Source of the DNA: Alcaligenaceae bacterium
GTDB lineage: Bacteria > Pseudomonadota > Gammaproteobacteria > Burkholderiales > Burkholderiaceae_B
DNA length: 38,744 nt
Assembly (NCBI GenBank): GCA_029265795.1
Contig: JAJUGV010000019.1
Coordinates: forward strand, 1-38,744
Reading direction: 5' to 3'
A model generated the notes under the pieces. That model saw nothing but the letters and a program-made list of their open reading frames with translations, ran no database searches and was not told the DNA's origin. Positions 18,692 through 27,663 of this stretch are shown here, piece after piece. The translations under genes were made by a program, and so were the position numbers. Every line of letters begins with the position of its first letter. The first letter of the stretch is position 1.

Positions 18692-19174
18692 ATGGCAGCT
18701 GAACTATTCGCCCTGACCCAGGAAGCCCTGGCCGGCATGGACGTAGAACTCGTCGATGTCGAGCGAGTCCCTGGCGGGCTGTTGCGAGTCACTATCGATC
18801 GCCCCGAAGGGGTGCGCATCGAAGACTGCGAGCGTACTTCCCGGCACCTTTCACGGGTGTACGAAGTCGAAAACATCGATTACCGCCGCCTAGAGGTTGG
18901 TTCGCCGGGTGTGGATCGCCCGTTGAAGCGACCGGAAGACTTCATGCGTTTCGTGGGCGAGCGGGTCGAGATCAGGTTGCGCGCAGCGGTGGATAATCGC
19001 AAGGTCTTTACGGGGGTGCTGCTTGCTCCCCAGGAAGGCGAAACAGAGACGGCTGCTTTCGGTCTCGAGTACGAAACTCAATCCGGAGAACTCCAGGTTC
19101 TCGGTTTCACGTTCGACGACGTTGAACGCGCAAAACTGGATCCCATTTTAGATTTCAAGGGAAAAAAGCGATGA
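18692..19174 (+). CDS. rimP: Ribosome maturation factor RimP
   Basis: It assists maturation of the 30S subunit by binding the free particle before S12/S19 assembly. The product has 160 residues, with an N-terminal alpha/beta domain ([24 protein letters not shown], then [16 protein letters not shown]) and a C-terminal Sm-like beta-barrel; the conserved [18 protein letters not shown] links them. The start is ATG 18692, immediately after the leader terminator; the ribosome site is poor (GGA, 4 bases away), which together with the hairpin suggests controlled expression. It overlaps nusA by 4 bases (ATGA) and is the first gene of rimP-nusA-infB-rbfA-truB. Confidence 0.95.
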   Translation: MAAELFALTQEALAGMDVELVDVERVPGGLLRVTIDRPEGVRIEDCERTSRHLSRVYEVENIDYRRLEVGSPGVDRPLKRPEDFMRFVGERVEIRLRAAVDNRKVFTGVLLAPQEGETETAAFGLEYETQSGELQVLGFTFDDVERAKLDPILDFKGKKR

Positions 19175-20652
19175 GTCGCGAAATTCTTCTTTTGGTCGAC
19201 GCCTTGGCGCGTGAAAAGAATGTCGAACGCGAAGTGGTGTTTGGGGCGCTCGAAAGTGCGCTGGCCTCCGCCATGAAGAAGCGTTTCAAGGAAGATGCGG
19301 ACATCCGTGTTTCCATTGATCGCCAGACGGGTGAGCATGAAGGCTTTCGCCGCTGGGTGGTTGTGCCCGATGAATTGGGGCTGCAAGAACCCGATCGCCA
19401 GGAAATGTGGAGTGATGCCCAGGAGATCGTGCCTGGCATTGAAGTCGGCGAATACATTGAAGAACCGCTCGAACCCGAGGAATTCGGTCGTATCGGTGCG
19501 CAGGCCGCCAAGCAAGCGATTCTGCAAAAAATTCGTGACGCCGAGCGTGAGCAGGTGCTGAACGACTTCCTGGAGCGCGGTGAAACCGTCGTTTCCGGGG
19601 TGGTCAAGCGCATGGATAAAGGCGATGCGATCATCGACACGGGCAAGATTGAATGTCGTCTGCCCCGTTCCGAAATGATACCGCGTGAAAACATCCGCGT
19701 AGGTGACCGCATCCGTGCTTGGGTGGCCAGAATCGATCATGCCGCGCGTGGTCAACAGGTCATTCTTTCGCGCACGGCGCCGGAGTTCATTCGTGAGCTC
19801 TTCGAGAACGAAGTGCCCGAAATCGAACAGGGGCTGCTCGAAATTAAAGCCGCCGCGCGTGACCCGGGTGTACGCGCTAAAATTGCAGTGGTAGCGTACG
19901 ACAAACGTATCGACCCCATCGGTACTTGTGTCGGTATGCGCGGCTCACGTGTCACTGCTGTGCGCAACGAGCTGGGCGGTGAGCAGGTCGATATCGTACT
20001 GTGGGCCGACGATCCGGCGGAGTTTGTCATCGGCGCACTCGCACCCGCACACGTTGAGTCGATTGTCGTCGACGAAGATAAGCGTGCTATGGACGTTGTG
20101 GTAGATGCAGAAAATCTGCCCAAAGCTATTGGTGCGCGTGGTCAGAACGTGCGGCTCGCTTCCGAGCTTACTGGCTGGCAGATCAACATTATGACGCCTG
20201 AAGAAAGCCAGAACCGCCAGGAAGAAGAGCGTGCCGAGCTGCGCCAGACGTTCATAGAGCGACTGGATGTCGACGAAGAAGTTGCAGATATTCTGATCGA
20301 CGAAGGGTTTGCTGGTCTGGAAGAAGTGGCCTATGTGCCCATACAGGAGCTGCTCGACATCGAGGCTTTCGACGAAGAAACCGTCAATGAGCTTCGGACG
20401 CGCGCCCGCAATGCCCTGCTAACTGAGGCCATTGCCCAGGAAGAGCGCATGACTGCGGCGCAAGATCTCCTGGAAATCGAAGGGTTGACCCCTGAGCTGG
20501 TAGCCAAGCTGGCTGAGAACGATATTCTCGACATTGATGCGCTGGCTGAGCTCGCCGCTGACGAGCTTTGCGAAATCACAGACTTGAGCGAAGAAGAGGC
20601 CAGCGACATCATCATGAAAGCCAGAGCACATTGGTTCGATGATGAGGCCTGA
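19171..20652 (+). CDS. nusA: Transcription termination/antitermination factor NusA
   Basis: It binds RNA polymerase and nascent RNA, promoting pausing, intrinsic termination and rRNA antitermination. The product has 493 residues, matching E. coli (495). Domain order: N-terminal RNAP-binding domain (residues 1-125), S1 domain (about 135-200, [24 protein letters not shown]), two KH domains ([36 protein letters not shown]), and two C-terminal acidic repeats of helix-hairpin-helix type (about 360-493, [16 protein letters not shown] and [16 protein letters not shown]). The acidic repeats, which contact the alpha subunit CTD, are present as in gamma- and betaproteobacteria. It is translationally coupled to rimP. 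Confidence 0.97.
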   Translation: MSREILLLVDALAREKNVEREVVFGALESALASAMKKRFKEDADIRVSIDRQTGEHEGFRRWVVVPDELGLQEPDRQEMWSDAQEIVPGIEVGEYIEEPLEPEEFGRIGAQAAKQAILQKIRDAEREQVLNDFLERGETVVSGVVKRMDKGDAIIDTGKIECRLPRSEMIPRENIRVGDRIRAWVARIDHAARGQQVILSRTAPEFIRELFENEVPEIEQGLLEIKAAARDPGVRAKIAVVAYDKRIDPIGTCVGMRGSRVTAVRNELGGEQVDIVLWADDPAEFVIGALAPAHVESIVVDEDKRAMDVVVDAENLPKAIGARGQNVRLASELTGWQINIMTPEESQNRQEEERAELRQTFIERLDVDEEVADILIDEGFAGLEEVAYVPIQELLDIEAFDEETVNELRTRARNALLTEAIAQEERMTAAQDLLEIEGLTPELVAKLAENDILDIDALAELAADELCEITDLSEEEASDIIMKARAHWFDDEA

Positions 20653-20719
20653 CATGAGTCAGACAACAGCCGGGTCCATCCATATTGAAAAATAGTAGTA
20701 GCAAGCAAGAGAGAGTCGA

Positions 20720-23700
20720 ATGCCGAGTAACACCGTCGCCCAGTTCGCATTGGAACTGAAAATGCCCGCGAATGCACTGCTGGAGCAGCTGCAGGCCGCT
20801 GGCGTTGACATCAAATCGGTCGACGACCCAGTCACCGACGCGGATAAGGCGAAGCTCCTCGAGTCGCTGCGTCGGGCGCATGGTGCGTCGGACGGTCACA
20901 AAATTACGCTGACGCGCCGCCAGACATCGGAGATTCGCCAAGCTGACGGTTCAGGGCGTTCCCGCACGATTCCGGTCGAGGTTCGTAAGAAGCGCGTCTT
21001 CGTCAAACGCGATCCCCGTGAACTGGCGGCGGAAGCGGCTCGTGCTGCCGAGCAGGCTCGTGCCGAAGCTGAGGCCGACGCCCAGGTAGCGAAGCCGGCG
21101 GCTCAGCCGGAAACCAAGGAAGTCGCCGCGGCTGACGCATCTCCCAAGGTTGCTGCACCCGAGCCACAAGCGCCGGCTCAACCTGCTCCGCAAGAAACTC
21201 AGAGCAAGGCACCAGAGCAGGCCCAAGAAGTCGCACAAGCACCGGCCCAGGAAACTCCTGAGCCCGCAAAGGCGGCCGCTCCTGAAGCTCCTAGCGTTCC
21301 CGAGACTCCCGCTGTCAAGGCTGAGGCGCCCGCCGAAGATAAACCGCAAGCGCAAGAGCCTGCGGTGGCCGAGCAGCCCGCTGAGCCAACTGCGGTGGTT
21401 GAGCCTGCGGCGGAACAAGCCAAACAGGAAGCGCCTGCTGCACCGAAAAAAGCGGCAGACACAGAAGCACCGCAGCCTGACGCTTCCAAGGGCAAGTCCG
21501 AGCGTGAAGAGCGCGCGCCGGCCGCGGCAGCGCCTGCATCCCGTTCCAAGCGGGAAGGTGCTAAGGCATCCGGCACCGACACCGCTAAGCCGGCAGCGAC
21601 GCGCACCCGGGCCGCGGCTGCGCCGAGCGCAGCAGAGCGTGCTCGCGACGAAGAACGCGAAAAGGCCCGTAAGGCTGCCGAAGCCGAGGCAGCGGCTTTG
21701 CGCGCAATGCTCAGTCGCCCGCGTAAGGTTTTGAAGGCACCTGAGCCGGAAGGTATCTCGGGGACCCTGCACAAGCCGGGTAAGGGCAAGAAGGATGCGA
21801 AGGCCGCCACCACTGACACTAAGGGTGCAACTAAGGCGCAAGAAACCGGGTCCTGGAAGGAAGACGGCGGGCGCAAGCGTCCGGCCGCTAAAGAAACGCC
21901 GGCGGCAGCACCGGCCGGCCGCGAAGGTTGGCGCGCCGGCGGTGGCCGTGGCAAGGGCGGCCGAGGCGGGCGCAATCGCCAAGCTCAGCAAGAGCGTCGC
22001 GAGCCGCAGGTTCAGGAGTTCATCGCGCGTGAAGTTCACGTGCCTGAAACAATTACTGTGGCCGACTTGGCCCACAAAATGGCGGTCAAGGCGGCCGAGG
22101 TCATTAAGCACCTCATGAAGCTGGGTCAAATGGTTACCATTAACCAGGTGCTTGATCAGGAAACGGCCATGATTCTGGTCGAGGAAATGGGCCATACCGC
22201 TATTGCGGCCAAGCTCGACGACCCGGAAGCGTTCCTGGTGGAAGCCGACGCCGTCGACGCAGAAGCCTTGCCCCGAGCGCCGGTCGTTACGGTTATGGGT
22301 CACGTCGACCACGGCAAGACGTCATTGCTCGACTACATCCGCCGCACCAAGATAGCTTCAGGCGAAGCCGGGGGTATTACGCAGCATATCGGCGCCTACA
22401 ACGTCAAGACAGAAGGTGGCATGGTCACATTCCTTGATACCCCGGGGCACGAGGCCTTTACGGCGATGCGTGCACGTGGTGCCAAGGCAACCGATATTGT
22501 CATTCTGGTAGTGGCATCCGATGACGGTGTCATGCCGCAGACTCGCGAGGCGATTCACCACGCCCAGGCAGCTAATGTGCCGATGGTCGTGGCCATCACT
22601 AAGATCGACAAGCCCGAGGGCAACCCTGAGCGCGTCAAGCAGGAACTCGTGGCAGAGCAGGTGGTACCGGAAGAGTATGGCGGTGATGTCCCCTTCGTGG
22701 GCGTATCTGCCAAGACTGGTGAAGGCATTGATGCTCTGCTCGAAAACGTTCTGCTGCAGGCTGAGATTCTGGAGCTGACCGCTCCCGTTGAAGCGCCGGC
22801 GAAAGGCGTGGTTATCGAGGCCCGTCTGGACAAGGGGCGTGGCGCAGTGGCTACGATTCTCGTACAGAGTGGGACACTCAAACGCGGTGACGTAGTTCTG
22901 GTCGGCGCGAGCTTCGGCCGTGTACGCGCGATGCTTAGCGACCAGGGCAAGAGCGTCTCCGAGGCCGGGCCTTCCATTCCGGTGGAAATCCAGGGCCTAA
23001 GCGATGTTCCGCAGGCGGGTGACGAAGTCATAGTCATTGCAGATGAGCGTAAGGCGCGCGAGATCGCCCTGTTCCGTCAGGGCAAGTACCGCGACGTCAA
23101 ATTGGCACGTCAGCAGGCCGCCAAGCTCGAGTCGATGTTCGAGAACATGGGCGAAGGCACGCAGACGCTCTCGCTTATTGTCAAGACCGACGTTCAGGGT
23201 TCTCAGGAAGCGCTTGTTCAATCGCTGCTCAAGCTTTCCACTGACGAAGTCCGCGTTCAGGTGGTGCATGCGGCCGTCGGGGGTATCTCCGAGAGCGACG
23301 TTAACCTGGCGATTGCATCCAATGCAGTCATCATCGGGTTTAACGTGCGCGCCGAGCAAAGCGCTAAGAAGTTGGCCGAGAACAACGGAATCGACCTGCG
23401 TTACTACAACATCATCTACGATGCCGTTGAAGAAGTGCGTAATGCCATGTCCGGCATGCTGGCACCCGAAAAACGCGAAGAAGTGGTTGGTATGGTCGAG
23501 ATCCGCGAGGTCTACAGCATTTCGCGTATCGGTAAAGTGGGCGGGTGTATGGTGCTCGACGGGGTTGTGCGTCGCGATTCTCAGGTGCGCCTGTTGCGCA
23601 ACAATGTGGTCATCTGGACCGGGGCGATCGAGTCGCTGCGCCGCTTCAAGGACGATGTCCGCGAAGTCAAGGCAGGCTTCGACTGCGGTATCACTCTGCG

Positions 23701-23773
23701 GGGCAACAACGATATCGAAGTGGGCGACCAGCTCGAAGTCTTCGAAATTCGCGAGATTGCCCGCACCCTTTAA
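20720..23773 (+). CDS. infB: Translation initiation factor IF-2
   Basis: A GTPase that brings fMet-tRNA to the 30S subunit and promotes subunit joining. The product has 1017 residues, longer than E. coli IF2 (890). A short IF2_N domain ([20 protein letters not shown]) is followed by a very long Ala/Pro/Glu/Gln/Lys-rich linker (about 95-430) that is probably unstructured, a second IF2_N module (about 435-485), the G domain with GHVDHGKT (527-534), DTPGHEAF and TKID, and the beta-barrel and IF2-C domains. Its start has GAGAG upstream and follows nusA by 67 bases. The linker gives rise to long antisense open frames that are not genes. Internal initiation, known for E. coli IF2, could occur at later ATG/GTG codons but is not evident here. 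Confidence 0.97.
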   Translation: MPSNTVAQFALELKMPANALLEQLQAAGVDIKSVDDPVTDADKAKLLESLRRAHGASDGHKITLTRRQTSEIRQADGSGRSRTIPVEVRKKRVFVKRDPRELAAEAARAAEQARAEAEADAQVAKPAAQPETKEVAAADASPKVAAPEPQAPAQPAPQETQSKAPEQAQEVAQAPAQETPEPAKAAAPEAPSVPETPAVKAEAPAEDKPQAQEPAVAEQPAEPTAVVEPAAEQAKQEAPAAPKKAADTEAPQPDASKGKSEREERAPAAAAPASRSKREGAKASGTDTAKPAATRTRAAAAPSAAERARDEEREKARKAAEAEAAALRAMLSRPRKVLKAPEPEGISGTLHKPGKGKKDAKAATTDTKGATKAQETGSWKEDGGRKRPAAKETPAAAPAGREGWRAGGGRGKGGRGGRNRQAQQERREPQVQEFIAREVHVPETITVADLAHKMAVKAAEVIKHLMKLGQMVTINQVLDQETAMILVEEMGHTAIAAKLDDPEAFLVEADAVDAEALPRAPVVTVMGHVDHGKTSLLDYIRRTKIASGEAGGITQHIGAYNVKTEGGMVTFLDTPGHEAFTAMRARGAKATDIVILVVASDDGVMPQTREAIHHAQAANVPMVVAITKIDKPEGNPERVKQELVAEQVVPEEYGGDVPFVGVSAKTGEGIDALLENVLLQAEILELTAPVEAPAKGVVIEARLDKGRGAVATILVQSGTLKRGDVVLVGASFGRVRAMLSDQGKSVSEAGPSIPVEIQGLSDVPQAGDEVIVIADERKAREIALFRQGKYRDVKLARQQAAKLESMFENMGEGTQTLSLIVKTDVQGSQEALVQSLLKLSTDEVRVQVVHAAVGGISESDVNLAIASNAVIIGFNVRAEQSAKKLAENNGIDLRYYNIIYDAVEEVRNAMSGMLAPEKREEVVGMVEIREVYSISRIGKVGGCMVLDGVVRRDSQVRLLRNNVVIWTGAIESLRRFKDDVREVKAGFDCGITLRGNNDIEVGDQLEVFEIREIARTL

Positions 23774-23782
23774 TCAGGCATC

Positions 23783-24190
23783 ATGGCTCGACACAAGACT
23801 CGACAGAACGCAGGCCGGAATCTCCGGCTTGCCGACCAGATTCAAAAGGATCTGGCCGTCATTATCCAGCGCGAAATTGACGTGTCGCGAGTGGGGCTGA
23901 TCACGCTTTCGGGCGTTGATCTGTCCCCAGATTATGCGCACGCCAAAGTCTATTTCACCGTATTGGGTGGCGAGCCTGCAGAGGCCGCTGCAACCCTGAA
24001 CGAAAAGGCCGGCTGGTTCCACTCCCTGTTGTTCAAGCTTCTTCATATTCATACCGTGCCCACTTTGCGCTTCATCCACGATGAAGGCATCGAACGTGGC
24101 CTGCATCTTGCCCGCCTTATCGACGATGCTAATCGCACCGATAAGGCTGACGCGTTGCCCCCGCCAGACGACCCCGACGACCTGAAATAA
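23783..24190 (+). CDS. rbfA: 30S ribosome-binding factor RbfA
   Basis: A KH-fold protein that binds the 30S neck near helix 1 of 16S rRNA during late assembly and cold adaptation. The product has 135 residues (E. coli 133). The typical start [21 protein letters not shown] and the later [19 protein letters not shown] and [20 protein letters not shown] are all present; the C-terminus is acidic ([10 protein letters not shown]). It starts 9 bases after infB, as part of the same operon. The next gene truB is 121 bases further on, an unusually large gap for this operon, with no terminator clearly visible in it. Confidence 0.96.
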   Translation: MARHKTRQNAGRNLRLADQIQKDLAVIIQREIDVSRVGLITLSGVDLSPDYAHAKVYFTVLGGEPAEAAATLNEKAGWFHSLLFKLLHIHTVPTLRFIHDEGIERGLHLARLIDDANRTDKADALPPPDDPDDLK

Positions 24191-24311
24191 TTTTTCCGGC
24201 GCCGTGCGTTATCCCGTGTACCGGCTCTAGCAGCCGTTCAGCATTGCGATGATCTCTTGCGGCGCTCGGTGCGCAACACTCAGTTCCATCTACAGATAAC
24301 TTTAGAAGATC

Positions 24312-25067
24312 ATGCGGGCCTCTAAACGACGCGGGCAACTGCTCGATGGTGTCCTACTCCTGGATAAGCCCGAGGGCCTGTCCAGCAATCATGCCTTGCA
24401 GCGAGCAAAGCGCACGGTCGATGCCCGCAAGGCGGGTCACACCGGCACGCTGGACCCCTTTGCAACGGGTCTGCTGGTCTGCTGTATGGGGCGTGCCACC
24501 AAAATCTGCGGCACCATGTTGGAGGCCGATAAAACCTATGAGGCGACGCTACGGTTTGGTGAGGAAACCGACAGTGGCGACCTGACGGGACACGTGACGA
24601 TGCGTGCGCCGGAAGGGTTTGGCGGTATTACCCAGCAGGCGTTGATGCAGGTGCTGCCGGAATTCAGAGGCGAAATCGAGCAGATTCCTCCCATGTATTC
24701 GGCACTGAAACGCGATGGCAAGCCCTTGTACGAATACGCTCGTCAGGGCATAGAGCTGGAGCGTCCGCCACGCCGGGTGACTATTCATGAACTGGAGCTG
24801 CTGGATTTCGATGGCATGACGGCTCGCCTGCTCGTGGACTGCAGCAAAGGCACTTATATCCGCACTCTGGCACAGGATATCGGCCGACGCCTCGGTTGTG
24901 GGGCGCATCTGCACGCCCTGCGCCGCACCCGTGTCGGCCCCTTCAGCATCACAGATTCCATTAGCCTCGAGGCGCTTCAGGCCATGGAGCGACCCCAAGA
25001 GGCGCTGCTGCCCCTGCACGCTCTCCCCGCAGGCCTGATGCCTGTGGCTTCCCAATCAAAAGGATGA
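24312..25067 (+). CDS. truB: tRNA pseudouridine(55) synthase
   Basis: It makes pseudouridine 55 in the T-loop of almost all tRNAs and also acts as a tRNA chaperone. The product has 251 residues, shorter than E. coli TruB (314), because the C-terminal PUA-like part is abbreviated. The family motifs are LLLDKPEGLSSNHALQRAK, AGHTGTLDPFATGLL with catalytic Asp48, and CSKGTYIRTLAQDIG. The C-terminal tail (HALPAGLMPVASQ) is poorly conserved. Start ATG 24312 is preceded by AGAAG. The stop is 3 bases before the typA start, so typA may be co-transcribed. Confidence 0.95.
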   Translation: MRASKRRGQLLDGVLLLDKPEGLSSNHALQRAKRTVDARKAGHTGTLDPFATGLLVCCMGRATKICGTMLEADKTYEATLRFGEETDSGDLTGHVTMRAPEGFGGITQQALMQVLPEFRGEIEQIPPMYSALKRDGKPLYEYARQGIELERPPRRVTIHELELLDFDGMTARLLVDCSKGTYIRTLAQDIGRRLGCGAHLHALRRTRVGPFSITDSISLEALQAMERPQEALLPLHALPAGLMPVASQSKG

Positions 25068-25070
25068 CTT

Positions 25071-26900
25071 ATGAAACGCGCATTGCGTAATGTGGCGATC
25101 ATCGCACACGTTGACCATGGCAAGACAACGTTGGTCGATCAACTGCTACGCCAGTCTGGTACCTTCCGCGACAATCAGCAAGTGGCTGAACGCGTGATGG
25201 ACTCCGGCGACATTGAAAAAGAACGCGGTATCACGATCCTGGCCAAAAATTGCGCGGTCGAATACGAAGGCGTGCACATTAACATTATCGACACCCCGGG
25301 ACACGCCGACTTCGGTGGAGAGGTGGAGCGGGTGCTGTCTATGGTTGACGGGGTGCTGCTGTTGGTGGATGCGGTGGAAGGCCCCATGCCACAAACCCGC
25401 TTCGTTACGCGAAAGGCACTAGGCCTGGGGCTTAAGCCGATCGTCGTCGTCAATAAGATAGACCGGCCGGGAGCACGGCCGGATCACGCCATCAACGCTA
25501 CCTTCGATCTCTTCGATAAGCTGGGTGCGACTGACGAACAACTGGACTTCCCTATTGTCTACGCTTCCGGTTTGTCCGGCTATGCAGGGTTGACAGAGGA
25601 TGTGCGCGACGGCGACATGCGCCCGCTTTTCGAGGCCATCCTCGAGCACGTGCCACAGCGTGAAGACGACGCCGACGGCCCTCTACAGATGCAGATCACT
25701 TCGCTTGATTACAGCAGCTACGTTGGCAAGATCGGCGTGGGGCGCATTAATCGCGGCCGTTTGCGCGCAGCCCAGGATGTGCTGGTTCAGTTCGGCCCTG
25801 AAGGGAAGCCCATCAAAGGTCGCGTTAATCAGGTACTGAAGTTCAAGGGCCTGGAGCGCGAGCTGGTCGAGGAAGCTCAGGCGGGCGATATTGTTCTGAT
25901 CAACGGCATTGATGAGCTCGGTATTGGCTGTACTGTCATGGATCCGGCAAAGCCGGAACCCATGCCCATGCTTAGCGTTGATGAGCCGACCCTCACGATG
26001 AACTTCATGGTCAATACTTCGCCTCTGGCAGGTCGCGAAGGCAAGTTCGTGACCAGCCGCCAGATCAGGGAACGGCTTGAACTGGAGCTCAAATCCAATG
26101 TGGCCCTGCGTGTCAACGATACGGCTGATGAAACCGTATTCGAAGTCTGTGGCCGCGGCGAGCTTCATCTCACGATTCTGATCGAAAACATGCGTCGCGA
26201 AGGCTATGAGCTGGCGGTATCGCGGCCACGGGTGATGTTCAGGGAAGTCGACGGCCAGCGCATGGAGCCCTATGAACTTCTTACGGTGGACATCGAAGAT
26301 GGGCATCAGGGCGGCGTGATGGAAGAGCTGGGTCGTCGCAAGGGCGAACTGTTGGACATGGTGGCTGATGGCCGGGGCCGTACTCGTCTTGAATATCGTA
26401 TTCCTGCACGCGGCTTGATCGGCTTTCAGACCGAATTCCTGAATCTGACCCGGGGCACAGGGTTGATGAGTCACATTTTTGACGAATACGGGCCCATCAA
26501 GGAAGGCAACCTGGGTGAGCGGCGCAATGGTGTCCTAATCAGCCAGGACGACGGCCAGGCGGTCGCCTATGCACTGTGGAAATTGCAAGATCGCGGCCGC
26601 ATGTTTGTCTCCCCGCAGGATCCGCTCTACGAGGGCATGATCATCGGCATTCACAGCCGCGATAACGACCTGGTGGTCAACCCGATCCGCGAGAAAAAGC
26701 TCACCAACGTACGGGCATCGGGTAAGGACGAACATATCGACCTCGTGCCGCCCATCGCACTCACCCTCGAGTACGCCGTACAGTTCATCGATGACGACGA
26801 ACTCGTGGAAGTCACCCCCACCTCCATCCGCTTGCGTAAGCGCTACCTCAAAGAACACGAACGCCGCCGCATGTCCCGCGAAAGCGGCTCCGCAGCATAA
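25071..26900 (+). CDS. typA: Ribosome-associated GTPase TypA/BipA
   Basis: A translational GTPase related to EF-G that acts in 50S assembly and in stress and low-temperature growth. The product has 609 residues, the usual length. G1 is AHVDHGKTT (12-20); switch [18 protein letters not shown] and NKIDRPGA follow, then domain II, an EF-G-like domain III/V, and the characteristic C-terminal domain ([40 protein letters not shown]). It has a strong ribosome site (AAGGA, 6 bases upstream) and only 3 bases separate it from truB. Its 3' end is followed at once by the palindromic repeat pair. Confidence 0.97.
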   Translation: MKRALRNVAIIAHVDHGKTTLVDQLLRQSGTFRDNQQVAERVMDSGDIEKERGITILAKNCAVEYEGVHINIIDTPGHADFGGEVERVLSMVDGVLLLVDAVEGPMPQTRFVTRKALGLGLKPIVVVNKIDRPGARPDHAINATFDLFDKLGATDEQLDFPIVYASGLSGYAGLTEDVRDGDMRPLFEAILEHVPQREDDADGPLQMQITSLDYSSYVGKIGVGRINRGRLRAAQDVLVQFGPEGKPIKGRVNQVLKFKGLERELVEEAQAGDIVLINGIDELGIGCTVMDPAKPEPMPMLSVDEPTLTMNFMVNTSPLAGREGKFVTSRQIRERLELELKSNVALRVNDTADETVFEVCGRGELHLTILIENMRREGYELAVSRPRVMFREVDGQRMEPYELLTVDIEDGHQGGVMEELGRRKGELLDMVADGRGRTRLEYRIPARGLIGFQTEFLNLTRGTGLMSHIFDEYGPIKEGNLGERRNGVLISQDDGQAVAYALWKLQDRGRMFVSPQDPLYEGMIIGIHSRDNDLVVNPIREKKLTNVRASGKDEHIDLVPPIALTLEYAVQFIDDDELVEVTPTSIRLRKRYLKEHERRRMSRESGSAA

Positions 26901-26909
26901 AAAGTGTAA

Positions 26910-26960
26910 AAACTGGGGTCAGACCCCGGTTTCGGTGAAACCGGGGTCTGACCCCACTTT
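26910..26960. repeat. Head-to-head pair of REP-like palindromes; long hairpin
   Basis: Two copies of a 24-base unit (core GGGGTCAGACCCC) face each other across 3 bases: 26910-26933 and 26937-26960 are reverse complements with one mismatch. The RNA would form a hairpin of 24 positions on either strand. It lies in the 67-base gap between convergent typA and the LOG gene, where it may act as a transcript end; no T tract follows. The same unit occurs once in tex. The arrangement resembles BIME/REP elements, which are mobilised by RAYT transposases in other bacteria; no RAYT gene is in the window. Confidence 0.85.
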
Positions 26961-26967
26961 TGGGTCG

Positions 26968-27663
26968 TTAAGCGGGGCTGCCTTCGCGTTCGATGGGCAG
27001 GGAAGGTTCTTCGTGGCGTGTGAAGCAATCGGCGCAGTGGGTGTGGATGTGTTCCATGACTGCGTCGATGTCGTCGGTGACGAAGAAAAGATCTGGGTCA
27101 TTGGGGCCGATGAGGCCGTTGCTAAGTAGCTGGTTTTGCACCCAGTCCAGCAAGCCCGCCCAGAATTCGGTGCCGATCAGCACGATAGGGGCGTCGGGGA
27201 TCTTGCCGGTTTGTACCAGTGTGGTGACTTCGAAGAGCTCATCTAGTGTGCCGAAACCGCCGGGCAGGGCGATATAAGCGGCACTGTGCATGACAAAAGT
27301 CGCCTTACGCGAGTAAAAATAATCAAATTGCAGACTGTGTGTCTGGTAGTGATTGTTATGGGGTTCGCGCGGCAGGGTGATGTTCAGCCCTACACTATGA
27401 CCGCCGGCCTCATAGGCCCCTTTGTTGGCCGCTTCCATAATGCCGGGCCCGCCTCCGGCGATGACGGCCAGGCCGGCCTTGGCCAGACGAGCGCCGAGAG
27501 TCTCGGCGAGTTGATAATATGGCGAGCCCGGGCGCAATCTTGCGCTTCCGAACACGCTCACGCCCCAGCCCATTTCCTGGAGCGTTTCCGCGGCAGCCTC
27601 CATCTCTGACATAATCCGAGGGATCTGCTGTGTTGCCGGTAAACGGACAATTCTATTGGACAT
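26968..27663 (-). CDS. LOG-family nucleotide 5'-monophosphate phosphoribohydrolase
   Basis: A Rossmann-fold protein of the LOG (Lonely guy) family, enzymes that remove ribose 5-phosphate from cytokinin riboside monophosphates or other nucleoside monophosphates; often annotated TIGR00730. The product has 231 residues. The two hallmark motifs are GGGPGIMEAANKGA (residues 70-83) and PGGFGTLDE (134-142), which hold the catalytic Arg/Glu environment. The ATG at 27661-27663 is preceded by AAGG 8 bases upstream and shares two bases with the polA start on the other strand; Met18 (27612) is the alternative. There are no membrane or signal segments. The bacterial substrate is uncertain; AMP hydrolysis is a possibility from other family members. 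Confidence 0.9.
   Translation of the reverse strand: MSNRIVRLPATQQIPRIMSEMEAAAETLQEMGWGVSVFGSARLRPGSPYYQLAETLGARLAKAGLAVIAGGGPGIMEAANKGAYEAGGHSVGLNITLPREPHNNHYQTHSLQFDYFYSRKATFVMHSAAYIALPGGFGTLDELFEVTTLVQTGKIPDAPIVLIGTEFWAGLLDWVQNQLLSNGLIGPNDPDLFFVTDDIDAVMEHIHTHCADCFTRHEEPSLPIEREGSPA

Noticed and set aside
20654-20695. A 13-residue ORF (MSQTTAGSIHIEK) between nusA and infB
   Set aside because: Possible leader peptide, but no ribosome site of its own and no regulatory structure; insufficient to call.
20951-22312. A 453-codon minus-strand open frame across infB
   Set aside because: It is antisense to the low-complexity Ala/Pro/Glu linker of IF-2, is Leu/Arg/Cys-rich without family motifs, and results from codon bias.
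24191-24311. 121-base rbfA-truB gap as a hidden gene or terminator
   Set aside because: It holds small G+C-rich inverted repeats but no T-tailed hairpin and no coding frame with a start and ribosome site.
25683-26474. A 263-codon antisense frame within typA
   Set aside because: Fully opposite to a conserved GTPase, with no motif or start signal.
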